Part shown: positions 7,110 through 15,546 of the stretch, piece after piece
How the letters are laid out: each line of letters starts with the position of its first letter
Position numbering within the stretch: position 1 is the first letter of the stretch
DNA from: Actinoallomurus liliacearum
Lineage (GTDB): Bacteria > Actinomycetota > Actinomycetes > Streptosporangiales > Streptosporangiaceae
Reading direction: 5' to 3'
DNA: 64,000 bases
Assembly: GCF_039542035.1 (NCBI RefSeq)
Contig: NZ_BAABHJ010000019.1
Span: 62,001 to 126,000 of the forward strand
Translations under genes and position numbers: made by a program
The notes under the pieces: generated by a model
The model's database searches: none
What the model was told of the DNA's origin: nothing
Seen by the model: only the letters and a program-made list of their open reading frames with translations

Positions 7110-7976
7110 TCAGCGGACGGGCGGCACGACGACCAGCGGGCAGTGCGCGCGGTGCAGCAAGGCGTGGCTGACCGATCCCAGCAGCAGACCGCTGAAACCT
7201 CCCCTTCCGCGGGTGCTGACGACGAGAAGGTCGGCGCGCGCGGAGGCACCGGCCAGGACCCGCGCCGGACGGCCGTGCTCGACGTCGAAGACGACCTCGA
7301 CCTCGGGGAACTTGCCCTGCCAGGCGGCCAGCGACGTCTCCACCAGACGCAGCTCCTCTTCGGCCACGAGCCGGGGGTCGTAGACCAGCGGCTGCATGTC
7401 ACCGGGCCCTCTCGAGGCGGGATGCGACCAGACGTGGAGAGCGCGCAGCCGCGCCTTACGGAGCGCGGCCTCCTCGAACGCGAACCCCACGGCCGGCTCG
7501 CTGACCGCCGATCCGTCCACTCCGACCACGACCTCCCGCCGTATCGCGGGTTCCAGGTCCCGCACGACCACGGTGGGGACTCTCGCGTGCGTGACGACCT
7601 GAAGCGTCGTCGAGCCCAGCAGCAGACCGGTCGCCGTGCCCAGGCCATGGCCGCCCAGCACGATCATCGCCGCGTCGCCCGCCTTGCTCAGGAGCACGCG
7701 GGCCACTTGACCGGGCGCGGTCTCCGTCTGGACCATGACGCCGGGGGCGCGTTCGCGAGCGGTGGAGACCGCTCGCGCGAGCAGGTCCCCGTCGCCGGCC
7801 AGCAGCCATTCCCGTACGGCTCCGAGCCGCGGGTCGATCGGGGTGTCGTACATCCACTCGGCCTCGGCGAGCACGATCCGCAGGGGCAGAGCTCGGCGGA
7901 CCGCCTCATCGGCCGCCCATTCGACCGCTCGGAGGCTCTGGTCCGAGCCGTCGGTCCCGACGATGATCTCGCTCAT
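7110..7976 (-). CDS. Tandem-domain universal stress protein
   Basis: This 288-residue protein has two UspA domains. The first starts 'EIIVGTDGSDQSLRAVEWAADEA' and ends 'VILGGHGLGTATGLLLGSTTLQVVTHARVPTVVV'-like sequence; the second starts 'EVVVGVDGSAVSEPAVGFAFEEA' and ends with the nucleotide-binding motif 'STRGRGGFSGLLLGSVSHALL'. Length and domain order are normal for actinobacterial tandem USPs, which are often hypoxia- or dormancy-induced. It is the only intact coding sequence in a stretch of remnants. ATG 7976 with AGGGGCTGATC upstream. Confidence 0.9.
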   Translation of the reverse strand: MSEIIVGTDGSDQSLRAVEWAADEAVRRALPLRIVLAEAEWMYDTPIDPRLGAVREWLLAGDGDLLARAVSTARERAPGVMVQTETAPGQVARVLLSKAGDAAMIVLGGHGLGTATGLLLGSTTLQVVTHARVPTVVVRDLEPAIRREVVVGVDGSAVSEPAVGFAFEEAALRKARLRALHVWSHPASRGPGDMQPLVYDPRLVAEEELRLVETSLAAWQGKFPEVEVVFDVEHGRPARVLAGASARADLLVVSTRGRGGFSGLLLGSVSHALLHRAHCPLVVVPPVR

Positions 7977-8207
7977 GATCAGCCCCTTCGTCCCCCTGTC
8001 GCCCTGCCGGCGCGATCGAGCTCACGGCGAGCGGGTCGGCTCGGGATGAGCCCGGTCTCGCCTCCCATCGCATCCGCCGACGGTGCGGGCCGCCAGAGGT
8101 CGAAGGTCCCGCGGACGACGTCCGTGTGGCCTTGAGATCTCCCGCACGACGGGAGAGCGCGGAATTCACGATCTTCTTGCGCGGGAGGCCCGTGAGCCTG
8201 CGACGCC

Positions 8208-9536
8208 ATGGTCGGCGTCCGTCCTCGCCGGCTCCGGCAGGGCCGGAAGTCCTGGATCGCCCACCTCCTGCAGACCCTCTCGCCGCACACCGTGGGCCTG
8301 GACACCGGCGTACCCGCCCGCGGTCTGCACGGTGAGGCCTACCGCGGGCACGTCTTCTGGGACGAGTTGTTCGTGCTGCCCTTCCTCGGCCTCCGGTTCC
8401 CGGACGTCGTCCGGGCGCTGCTGCTCTACCGCTGGAACCGGCTACCGGCGGCGCGCCGGGCGGCCCGCGACGTGGGGCACACCGGCGCGATGTATCCCTG
8501 GCAGAGCGGCAGCGACGGCCGCGAGGAGACGCCGCGGATGCACTTCAACCCGCGATCGGGCCGGTGGCTGCCGGACAACTCCCTGCTCCAGCGCCATGTC
8601 GGCCTGGCCGTCGCCTACAACACCTGGCAGTACTACGAGGCGACGGGCGACCTGGACTTCCTGTCCTCCCACGGCGCGCAGATGCTCCTGGAGATCGCCC
8701 GCTTCTGGGCCGATCTGGCGACTCTGGACGCGTCCACCGGCCGGTACGACATCCACGGGGTCATGGGCCCGGACGAGTACCACGACGCCTGTCCAGGCGC
8801 GGCCGCCCCCGGGTTGACGAACAACGCGTACACCAACGTCATGGCGGCCTGGACGCTGTGCCGCGCGCTCGACGCGCTGGCCCTTGTGCCCTCTGAGCGC
8901 CGGGTCGAACTCCTCGAGCGTCTGGACCTGCGTGCGGGGGAGATCGCGCGGTGGGAGGACGTGAGCAGGCGGCTGCGTGTGCCCTTCCACGCCGACGGCG
9001 TGATCAGCCAGTTCGAAGCCCTGCTGGCCCGGCTCGGTTACGCCTTCGATCGCGCGACCATCCCGAAAATCACCGAGTACTACCTCGCGCGCACCTCCCA
9101 CGGCTCGACGCCGAGCGCCGTCGTGCACGCCTGCGTCCTAGCCCGCTCCGACCGGCCCGCGTCCTGGCGGTTCTTCCTCCAGGCACTGGACAGCGATCTG
9201 CACGACGTCCAGGGCGGCACCACCGGTGAGGGCGTCCACCTGGGCGCCATGGCCGGCACGCTCGACCTCGCGCAACGCTGCTACACCGGCCTCGAACCGC
9301 GCGGCGACGTCCTCCGCCTCAACCCCCACCTGCCCCCGGGCCTGCCCGGGCTGGCCATGGAACTCCGCTACCGCGGTCACTGGGGCATCCGGCTGCGCGC
9401 CGACCACGCCGGCGTCCGCGTCGGACTCCGCCGATCGTCGCAGCCACCGATCCGGATCGCCGGAGACCAGGAACAGCGCGGTTCCGGCCGGTGGTCGTCC
9501 GGCCGGAACCGCTCATCGAAGGTCCGCTGTGGGTAG
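8208..9536 (+). pseudogene. GH65 disaccharide phosphorylase, 5'-truncated
   Basis: From about residue 20 the frame matches the catalytic (alpha/alpha)6 and C-terminal parts of GH65 trehalose/kojibiose-type phosphorylases: 'GVPARGLHGEAYRGHVFWDELFVLPFL', 'YPWQSGSDGREE', the catalytic-Glu motif 'GVMGPDEYHDA', and 'YYLARTSHGSTPSAVVHA'. Whole enzymes have about 780 residues; here the N-terminal beta-sandwich domain of some 300 residues is absent and 442 codons remain. The first 19 residues (from MVGVRPRRLRQGRK) are not family-like. The frame reads through a hairpin near its 3' end, suggesting the natural end was also altered. It is probably non-functional. Confidence 0.75.
9481..9509. terminator. 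Hairpin between GH65 remnant and AraC gene
   Basis: GTTCCGGCCGG and CCGGCCGGAAC form a perfect 11-bp stem with a 7-base loop, placed where the two convergent genes meet. Confidence 0.6.
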
Positions 9537-10310
9537 GAGGCGGATCCTGACGCCGACGGCGAGTAGCCGGCTGGGCTGCAAGCCGAACATGGCGTGGAAG
9601 CTGTCGCTGAAGTGTGACGGGCTGGCGAACCCGGCCTCGACCGCGGCTGTGGTGAGATCCTGCCGCCCGGACAGGAGGGCACCCACGCGTAGCATGCGGG
9701 CCCACAATCTGTATCTGCGGAAACTGGTGCCGGCGTGCTCGCGGAACAGATGCAGGAATCTGGATGTCGACAGACCGGCTCGAGCCGCGAGTTCATCGGC
9801 CGACAGAACGGGGTTCGTCTGCTCACGCAGGTAGCGCGCTGCCATGCCGATGCGGGAGTCCATCGCACCGGGCTCCACCGCTCCCGCCAGATCCAGCCAG
9901 CGCAATGCCATGCCCGGTGAGTCGGAATCGGCCAGCTGCGCGCCCGCTCGGACGAGAAGTGGTTCCTGACGGTGGCCGTAGCGGAGCGCATGGTCACCGT
10001 CGGTCATCCGAAGACGGCACACCCGCTCCCGGGCCGAGGTGGCGTCCAGGTAACAGAACACCATGCGCCGACCGTGTGCGATCAGCTGATGCACGAACCG
10101 CGGTGCGATGAGCGCCGTACGCGCCGTGCGGCCGCCGTGCGTCGCCGTCCGTACCGTGAACGAGTCGTCCACTCCGACCGCCAGGCAGGCCACCGAGCCG
10201 GAGTGAGGTCCGAGCTCCAGTGACGGTCCGGCGTAGATGGCCTGTCCCGGCCCGAGCCACAACGTCGCGCAGCAGCTTTCTGGAAGCGCCGCAGCGGCTT
10301 GGAACGTCAC
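9513..10310 (-). CDS. AraC-family transcriptional regulator
   Basis: The protein has 265 residues. The N-terminal part (about 1-150) is a sensor region without clear motif. The C-terminal 100 residues hold the two helix-turn-helix units of AraC regulators: 'YLREQTNPVLSADELAARAGLSTSRFLHLFREHAGTSFRRYRLWARM' and 'TAAVEAGFASPSHFSDSFHAMFGLQPSRLL'. It is divergent from a DUF4345 membrane protein only 37 bases away, so it may control that gene. Its stop lies inside the 3' end of the GH65 remnant. Confidence 0.88.
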   Translation of the reverse strand: MTFQAAAALPESCCATLWLGPGQAIYAGPSLELGPHSGSVACLAVGVDDSFTVRTATHGGRTARTALIAPRFVHQLIAHGRRMVFCYLDATSARERVCRLRMTDGDHALRYGHRQEPLLVRAGAQLADSDSPGMALRWLDLAGAVEPGAMDSRIGMAARYLREQTNPVLSADELAARAGLSTSRFLHLFREHAGTSFRRYRLWARMLRVGALLSGRQDLTTAAVEAGFASPSHFSDSFHAMFGLQPSRLLAVGVRIRLLPTADLR

Positions 10311-10347
10311 CCTGGGCCTCTGGTTCGTGAGCGACTATGAGGAGCAT

Positions 10348-10716
10348 GTGTTGACGACCGTGACCATCGTCATTGTGGGCATATTCTTCCTCGGCATGGG
10401 GGCATTGGCGCTCATCGCCCCCGCCGAGTTGGCCAGACCCTTTCGTATCACGATCGACTCGCCGGAGAGTCGCTCGGAGATCCGCGCGGTTTACGGCGGC
10501 TTCGGGGTCGCGATCGCGATCGTGCTGGGCCTGGCCGCGTTCGACGTCGTCGGCATCCGATCCGGCGCTGTGATCACCGTCGCCGCCGCACTCACCGGCA
10601 TGGCGGCGGGCAGGCTCATATCCCGGCTGATCGACAGCGCGACAGCGTTTTATCCGATCTGGCTCTACTTCTGCGTCGAAACAGTCGCCGCCGGTCTATT
10701 GTTCAACGCCACGTGA
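10348..10716 (+). CDS. DUF4345-type small membrane protein
   Basis: The GTG at 10348 has AGGAG five bases upstream and gives a 122-residue protein with four hydrophobic segments. The sequence 'EIRAVYGGFGVAIAIVLGL' after the first helix is typical of the DUF4345 family, whose function is unknown. It is divergently arranged with the AraC regulator and may be its target. Confidence 0.7.
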   Translation: MLTTVTIVIVGIFFLGMGALALIAPAELARPFRITIDSPESRSEIRAVYGGFGVAIAIVLGLAAFDVVGIRSGAVITVAAALTGMAAGRLISRLIDSATAFYPIWLYFCVETVAAGLLFNAT

Positions 10717-10936
10717 TCGGCAGACGGCTTGTCCTGGGCGTTTTCGCGGCCGCCGTCACACCGATCTGGTCCATGGCCGCCTTGGCCCGCCTCCCGGCTG
10801 CCGTTGAACCGCGCCAGGTGGTCGTACAGATCACCGCCGGGCCGCTCGCCGTGCGGTCGCGGGTCGAGTTCGCACGCTCGTCCGGGACGGGCTGTTGACC
10901 CGCGACGTCCAGCCCACCGCTCCGCCCAGCGTCAGT

Positions 10937-12232
10937 TCACGAGCGCACTATGTTCAGGTCGAGAAAGTGGGCGGCGCAGGAGATGCACGGGTCGTAGCTG
11001 CGAATCGCCCGCTCGCATTCGGCGGTGAGCGCGGTGTCGTCGAGGTCGAGGCGATCCTGCACCAGGCGGCGCAGGTCCTCCTCGATGGCCGCCTGGTTCT
11101 GCGAGGTGGGCGGGACGATCCGGGCCGAGGTCAGGGCACCGTCCGCGTCGATGTCGTAGCGGTGGAACAGCACCCCGCGGGGAGCCTCGGTCGCGCCGTG
11201 ACCGCGGCCCGCCCGCGGCCACAGCGGGACGTACGGCTGTGGCGGGGGCCGGTAGGCGGCGATGATCCGCAGCGCCTCCTCGACGGCATGGACGATCTCG
11301 ACGGCGCGGACGACGATGCTCTGGGCCGGGTTGCGGCACTGCCCGGCGAGCCCGGCGGCGTGCGCGGCCTCTCGTGCCAGCGGCGAGAGCAGGTCGCGGT
11401 TCAGCGCGAATCGCGCCAGCGGCCCGGTGAGGTACCGGCCGCCGTGCGCGAGCCGGGCTTGCAGCGCGGTGGAGTGCGGAACCTGTTCCTCGATCACCTG
11501 GTCCTCGAAGTCGGCGACCTCGAAGGCGGCCCCCGTGGTCGTCCGGGGCGTGCCGCGTTCCAGCGGATAGTCCTCGCCGGTGAGTGCGAGGAACTCATGG
11601 TCGATCGACAGGTCGGGGAACGCGAAGCCGGCCACCCAGCGGACGGTGTCGAGCGCGTCCTGGAGCGCCCGCCGGAGCTGCGGCACGAGCCGGGACAGCT
11701 CGGCGGGGACCGGAACCCGGTGGAACCCGCCGATCCGTACGTTGATCGGGTGGATGGCCCGGCCGCCGAGCAGCTCAATGATCGCGTTGCCGGCCTTCTT
11801 CAGCGCGAGGCCGCGTTCGACCAGCGGCCGATGGTCGCGGGCCATCTCGAGGGCGCTGGAGCAGCCGAGGAAGTCCGGGGCGTGCAGCAGGTAGATGTGC
11901 AGGGCGTGGCTCTCGATCCACTCTCCGCAGTAGAGCAGGCGGCGCAGGTCGTTCAGGGGCCCCTCGACCGCGACGCCGCACGCGTCCTCCACGGCCCGGC
12001 ACGCGCTGAGCTGGTAGGCGACGGGGCAGATCCCGCAGATCCGGGAGGTGATGTCCGGCGGTTCGGTGTACGCGCGGCCACGCAGGAGGGCCTCGAAGAA
12101 ACGCGGTGGCTCGTAGATGTTCAACCGGATCTCCTCGACCCGGTCGCCGGCGATCCGGACGTACATCGCGCCCTCGCCCTCCACCCGCGCCAGGGCGCCG
12201 ACGCTCAGGAGCCGCTCACGCCGGTGGGTCAT
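10937..12232 (-). CDS. hydA: Group 3b [NiFe] hydrogenase large (alpha) subunit
   Basis: This 431-residue protein carries the Ni-Fe active-site ligands of hydrogenase large subunits: L1 'RICGICPVAYQLSA' near residues 64-77 and L2 'DPCISCAAHFLDL' at the C-terminus, plus 'ARVEGEGAMYV' near residue 15. Length and sequence fit the bidirectional NADP-linked group 3b (HydBGDA) enzymes. L2 is followed by only four residues after 'FLDL', so no long peptide is left for a maturation protease to cleave, as in other group 3b alpha subunits. It overlaps the delta-subunit gene by 17 bases and is the last gene of the operon. Confidence 0.92.
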   Translation of the reverse strand: MTHRRERLLSVGALARVEGEGAMYVRIAGDRVEEIRLNIYEPPRFFEALLRGRAYTEPPDITSRICGICPVAYQLSACRAVEDACGVAVEGPLNDLRRLLYCGEWIESHALHIYLLHAPDFLGCSSALEMARDHRPLVERGLALKKAGNAIIELLGGRAIHPINVRIGGFHRVPVPAELSRLVPQLRRALQDALDTVRWVAGFAFPDLSIDHEFLALTGEDYPLERGTPRTTTGAAFEVADFEDQVIEEQVPHSTALQARLAHGGRYLTGPLARFALNRDLLSPLAREAAHAAGLAGQCRNPAQSIVVRAVEIVHAVEEALRIIAAYRPPPQPYVPLWPRAGRGHGATEAPRGVLFHRYDIDADGALTSARIVPPTSQNQAAIEEDLRRLVQDRLDLDDTALTAECERAIRSYDPCISCAAHFLDLNIVRS

Positions 12233-12977
12233 CCGGGATCTCCTTGAACGCGGTGACGTTGAAGGTCGAGAAGACGCGATCCATCTCGGGGCGCGTCATG
12301 CCGAGGTCGCCGAGCCAGGTCTTGAGCGAGCCGGTGTTGGGCCGTGCGGAGGGGCCGAAGCAGCCGTAGCAGCCGCGTCCGTAGGCGGGGCAGATCGCTC
12401 CGCAGCCGGCGTGCGTGACCGGTCCGAGGCAGGGGGTGCCGTGGGCGACCATGACGCACACGGTGCCGCGCATCTTGCACTCGAAGCAGACCGGATGGTT
12501 GGGGATGCCGGGCTTGCGGCCGGCCAGGAAGGCGGAGAGCACTTCGAGGAGCTGCCGCCGGTCGATCGGGCAGCCCCGCAGCTCGAAGTCGACCGGCACA
12601 TGGGCCGAGATCGGTGTGGAGTCGGCGAGCGTGGCGACGTACTCGGGTGTGGCGTAGACCGCGGAGAGGAACTCCTCGGCGTCGGCGAAGTTGCGGAGGG
12701 CCTGGATGCCGCCGGCGGTGGCGCAGGCGCCGATCGTGACCAGCCTCCGGGAGATCCTCCTCACGTGCTGGATCCTCTCGGCGTCGGCCGGGGTCGAGAT
12801 CGAGCCTTCGACCAGCGACACGTCGTACGGGCCGTCCGTCACGGCGCTGGATGCCTCGAGGAAGTGCGCGATCTCGACCTCGCTCGCCAGCGTCAGCAGC
12901 TCGTCCTCGCAGTCGAGAAGGGTGAGCTGGCAGCCGTCACAGGAGGCGAACTTCCAAACGGCGAGCTTCGGGGCCAT
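12216..12977 (-). CDS. hydD: Group 3b hydrogenase small (delta) subunit
   Basis: This 253-residue Fe-S protein is the small subunit that pairs with HydA. It begins 'KLAVWKFASCDGCQLTLLDCEDELL' with the proximal-cluster CxxC, followed by 'GACATAGGIQALRNF' and a Cys-rich C-terminal part ('VCFECKMRGTVCV', 'CGAICPAYGRGCYGCFG') for further [4Fe-4S] clusters. It begins directly after the gamma-subunit stop and overlaps the alpha subunit. Confidence 0.92.
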   Translation of the reverse strand: MAPKLAVWKFASCDGCQLTLLDCEDELLTLASEVEIAHFLEASSAVTDGPYDVSLVEGSISTPADAERIQHVRRISRRLVTIGACATAGGIQALRNFADAEEFLSAVYATPEYVATLADSTPISAHVPVDFELRGCPIDRRQLLEVLSAFLAGRKPGIPNHPVCFECKMRGTVCVMVAHGTPCLGPVTHAGCGAICPAYGRGCYGCFGPSARPNTGSLKTWLGDLGMTRPEMDRVFSTFNVTAFKEIPDDPPA

Positions 12978-13781
12978 CTACCGCTCCTTCACCGCGAGCT
13001 CCGGCGCGGCGTCCCGGTAGGCCACGACCGGGCCGTCGCGGCAGATCAGCCAGGGGCCGAGCTGGCAGTGGCCGCACCATCCGACGCCGCAGCGCATGTT
13101 GCGTTCCAGGGAGATCCGCACGTCGGTCATCCCGCTCTCACAGAGCGCCTGCCCGGTCAGGCGCATCATGATCTCCGGGCCGCAGATGAAGGCCGTGGCG
13201 TTCGCCGGGTCGGCGTCGACCAGGTCCAACAGCGTGGTGATCAGCCCGACGTTCCCGTGCCAGCCGTCGTCAGCGTGGTCGACCGTCACCTCCACGCGTG
13301 CGCCTCGGTCGCGCCACCGGTCGAGTTCCGCCTGGTACAGCAGGTCGGCCGGCGTACGGGCGCCGATGAGGAGCGTGATGGCGCCGTAGAATTCGCGGCG
13401 TTCCAGCGCGTACAGCAGAGCGGGGCGCAGTGGCGCGAGCCCGATCCCGCCGCCGGCGAAGACGAGGTCCCGGCCGATCACGTCCTCGACGCCCCACCCG
13501 ACGCCGTACGGCCCGCGGACGCCGACCATCCGGCCCGGTTCGCTGGTGGCCAGGGCGCGGCTGACCGCGCCGACGTCGCGGACCGTCTGCTCGATGACCG
13601 TGCCGGTACGGCTGACGGAGATGGGCGCCTCCCCGATGCCGAACGCGTACATCATCGTGAACTGGCCGGGCCGTACGGGCGGGATCGGCTCGCCGCACGG
13701 CCGCAGGACGAGCGTCGCCGTGTCGTGGGTCTCCTCGCGGCGTTCCGTCACCCGGTACCGGACCGGGGTCATGGCCGTCAT
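12978..13781 (-). CDS. hydG: Group 3b hydrogenase FAD/NAD(P)-binding (gamma) subunit
   Basis: This 267-residue protein is a ferredoxin-NADP reductase-like flavoprotein. It has the FAD loop 'PVRPGQFTMMYAFGIGEAPISVS', the nucleotide motif 'LVFAGGGIGLAPLRPALLYAL', 'FICGPEIMMRLT', and a C-terminal Cys cluster 'NMRCGVGWCGHCQLGPWLICRDGPV' for a [2Fe-2S] centre. It exchanges electrons between the hydrogenase Fe-S chain and NADP(H). ATG 13781 overlaps the stop of the cNMP-binding protein (ATGA). Confidence 0.92.
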   Translation of the reverse strand: MTAMTPVRYRVTERREETHDTATLVLRPCGEPIPPVRPGQFTMMYAFGIGEAPISVSRTGTVIEQTVRDVGAVSRALATSEPGRMVGVRGPYGVGWGVEDVIGRDLVFAGGGIGLAPLRPALLYALERREFYGAITLLIGARTPADLLYQAELDRWRDRGARVEVTVDHADDGWHGNVGLITTLLDLVDADPANATAFICGPEIMMRLTGQALCESGMTDVRISLERNMRCGVGWCGHCQLGPWLICRDGPVVAYRDAAPELAVKER

Positions 13782-14266
13782 TCGTGCCGTCCCCACGGCG
13801 CGCCGTACAGGTCGAGCAGCCGCATGCGGGTGTTCTGCAGCCGGTCGAGCATGACGGCGGCGAACCGGCGGGTCAGCTCGTATCCCAGTGCCGGATCCTC
13901 GGCGCACATCGTGCGTACCGCCCGGGCGTCCAGGGCGATCGCCCGGACCGGCTCGGCGGCGAGCGCTCCGAACCGCCAGGCGTACGGAGGGAAGAGCCAT
14001 GACCAGCCGAGCACGGTGCCCCGCCCGAGCGTCTCGACGATCACGGTGCCGAGGCCCGGGATGTGCAGGTCGAGGGAGACCCGGCCGGCCTGGATCAGCC
14101 AGAACCGGTCCGCGCGCTGCCCTTCCTCGAACAGGCGGTGTCCGGCGGGGACCTCCACGTACCGCGCCACCGCCGCCAGCCTGTCGATCTGGCGTTCCGG
14201 CATTCCCCGGACGAAGGAGTGGCCGGTCAGCGCCGAGCTCGGCAGTGCGGTCGTCCGTTCACCCAT
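13778..14266 (-). CDS. Cyclic-nucleotide-binding-domain protein of the hydrogenase operon
   Basis: This 162-residue protein is a single cNMP-binding domain: 'YVEVPAGHRLFEEGQRADRFWLIQAGRVSLDL' and 'VETLGRGTVLGWSWLFPPYAWRFGALAAEPVRAIALDA'. It has no helix-turn-helix, so it is not a CRP/FNR transcription factor. It overlaps both the beta and gamma subunit genes, so it is made with the hydrogenase, and is inferred to modulate or assemble the complex. The ligand is unknown. Confidence 0.8.
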   Translation of the reverse strand: MGERTTALPSSALTGHSFVRGMPERQIDRLAAVARYVEVPAGHRLFEEGQRADRFWLIQAGRVSLDLHIPGLGTVIVETLGRGTVLGWSWLFPPYAWRFGALAAEPVRAIALDARAVRTMCAEDPALGYELTRRFAAVMLDRLQNTRMRLLDLYGAPWGRHE

Positions 14267-15356
14267 GGTTCTCCTCCCGGAGTGCGGCCACCTCTTCGGT
14301 CAGGTCGATGCCGACCGGGCACCAGACGATGCACCGCCCGCAGCCGACGCATCCCGAAGAGCCGAACTGGTCGTGCCAGGTACCGAGCTTGTGGGTGAGC
14401 CACTGCCGGTAGCGGCTCTTGGTCGACGTGCGCACGCTGCCGCCCTGCAGGTGGGAGAAGTCGAGGTCGAAGCAGGAGTCCCACCGCTGCCACCGCTCGG
14501 CGTGGTCCCCGGTCAGGTCGGTGACGTCCTCGACGGTCGTGCAGAAACAGGTCGGACAGACCATGGTGCAGTTGCCGCAGGTCAGGCAGCGGGAGGCGAC
14601 GTCGTCCCAGCGGGCGGCGTCCAGAGTGCCGGCCATCAGGTCCCGCAGGCCCTCGGCGGGCATCTCCCGGCCCATCCGGCCGGCCGCCGCGTCCACCTCC
14701 GCCCGCGCCCGCGTCTCGGTCACGAAGTCCGCCTCGCGGTGCTCGATCCGCGCCAGCAGGTTGGCCCCCGCGTCGGTGCCGACGTCGACGAGGAACCGCC
14801 CCTCCTCCGCGAACTCGGTCAACGCCAGGTCGTAACCGGAGTCGGCGCCCGGCCCGGTGCCCATCGAGACGCAGAAGCACGTCTCCCCCGGCTCGGTGCA
14901 GTTGACGACGATGATGAACACCCCGTCCCGGCGCGCCGCGTAGGCGTCATCGGCGTGCCGGCCGCCGGCGAGGACCCGGTCGAGAATCCCGATGGCCCGC
15001 AGATCGCATGGCCTTACCCCCAGGAAGGCATAGCGCGGCGGCTCTTCCCGGGCCTCGTCGATCTCGAAGCCGTCGTCGGTACGCCGCGCCTCCCACAGCT
15101 TGCGACGCGGCGGGTGCAGGAACGGCTTCCACGACTGCGGCCCCGCCGAGTGTGCGAACGCGGCCGAGTCCGCCCGGCGCCGGATCCGGTAACCGCCCGG
15201 TTCCAGCGCGACCCCCCAGCCGTAGGGGAGATCGTCGGCCGAGGTCAGCTCGGCCAGGACGATCGCCCGGTCGCGGACCGTCGGACCGATCACCGTGTAA
15301 CCCGAGTCGACCAGCGCGGCGTGCAGTCCCGCCACGCCGTCAAGGATCCACGCCAT
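14259..15356 (-). CDS. hydB: Group 3b hydrogenase Fe-S (beta) subunit
   Basis: This 365-residue protein has two [4Fe-4S] motifs: 'CLTCGNCTMVCPTCFCTT' near residues 250-267 and 'GCVGCGRCIVWCPVGIDL' near residues 333-350, with 'GVRPCDLRAIGILDRVL' upstream as in HydB/AsrA-type subunits. It starts the operon. ATG 15356 is chosen because GAGGAGG lies seven bases upstream; a GTG two codons earlier sits too close to that site. Gene order beta, cNMP domain, gamma, delta, alpha is that of group 3b hydrogenases, which evolve or consume H2 with NADP. Confidence 0.92.
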   Translation of the reverse strand: MAWILDGVAGLHAALVDSGYTVIGPTVRDRAIVLAELTSADDLPYGWGVALEPGGYRIRRRADSAAFAHSAGPQSWKPFLHPPRRKLWEARRTDDGFEIDEAREEPPRYAFLGVRPCDLRAIGILDRVLAGGRHADDAYAARRDGVFIIVVNCTEPGETCFCVSMGTGPGADSGYDLALTEFAEEGRFLVDVGTDAGANLLARIEHREADFVTETRARAEVDAAAGRMGREMPAEGLRDLMAGTLDAARWDDVASRCLTCGNCTMVCPTCFCTTVEDVTDLTGDHAERWQRWDSCFDLDFSHLQGGSVRTSTKSRYRQWLTHKLGTWHDQFGSSGCVGCGRCIVWCPVGIDLTEEVAALREENHG

Positions 15357-15420
15357 GGACACGCCTCCTCGCCGAACGCTCCCCTCTCTTCAGCCTCGCC
15401 ACGTCGTCCTCCGGCGGGGA

Positions 15421-15435
15421 GGGCCCAAAGTCCCC
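15421..15435 (-). promoter_or_regulatory. DosR-like palindrome upstream of hydrogenase operon
   Basis: On the minus strand GGGGACTTTGGGCCC resembles the mycobacterial DosR/DevR box (GGGACTTTNGTCCC). It lies about 65 bases upstream of hydB. Hypoxic control of group 3b hydrogenase by DosR is known in mycobacteria; here it is an inference from motif and gene content. Confidence 0.45.
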
Positions 15436-15546
15436 TCTCCCCGGGGTCACTCGGTCCTCCCACGTCCCTCGGCCGGGCCGGGGGCGCCGGGTCCGGCCGT
15501 GCGTATGATCCGCCGCCGGTTCCGGGCGGACAGCCTGGGCTCAGGC

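Noticed and set aside
7980..8000. GGGGGACGAAGGGGCT as a DosR box upstream of the intact USP
   Set aside because: It is only a few bases from the start codon and serves as the ribosome binding region; the dyad is poor.
10717..10936. Short plus-strand frame after the DUF4345 gene
   Set aside because: No ribosome site, family motif or clear hydrophobic pattern supports it, and no hydrogenase maturation protease is seen on the other strand.
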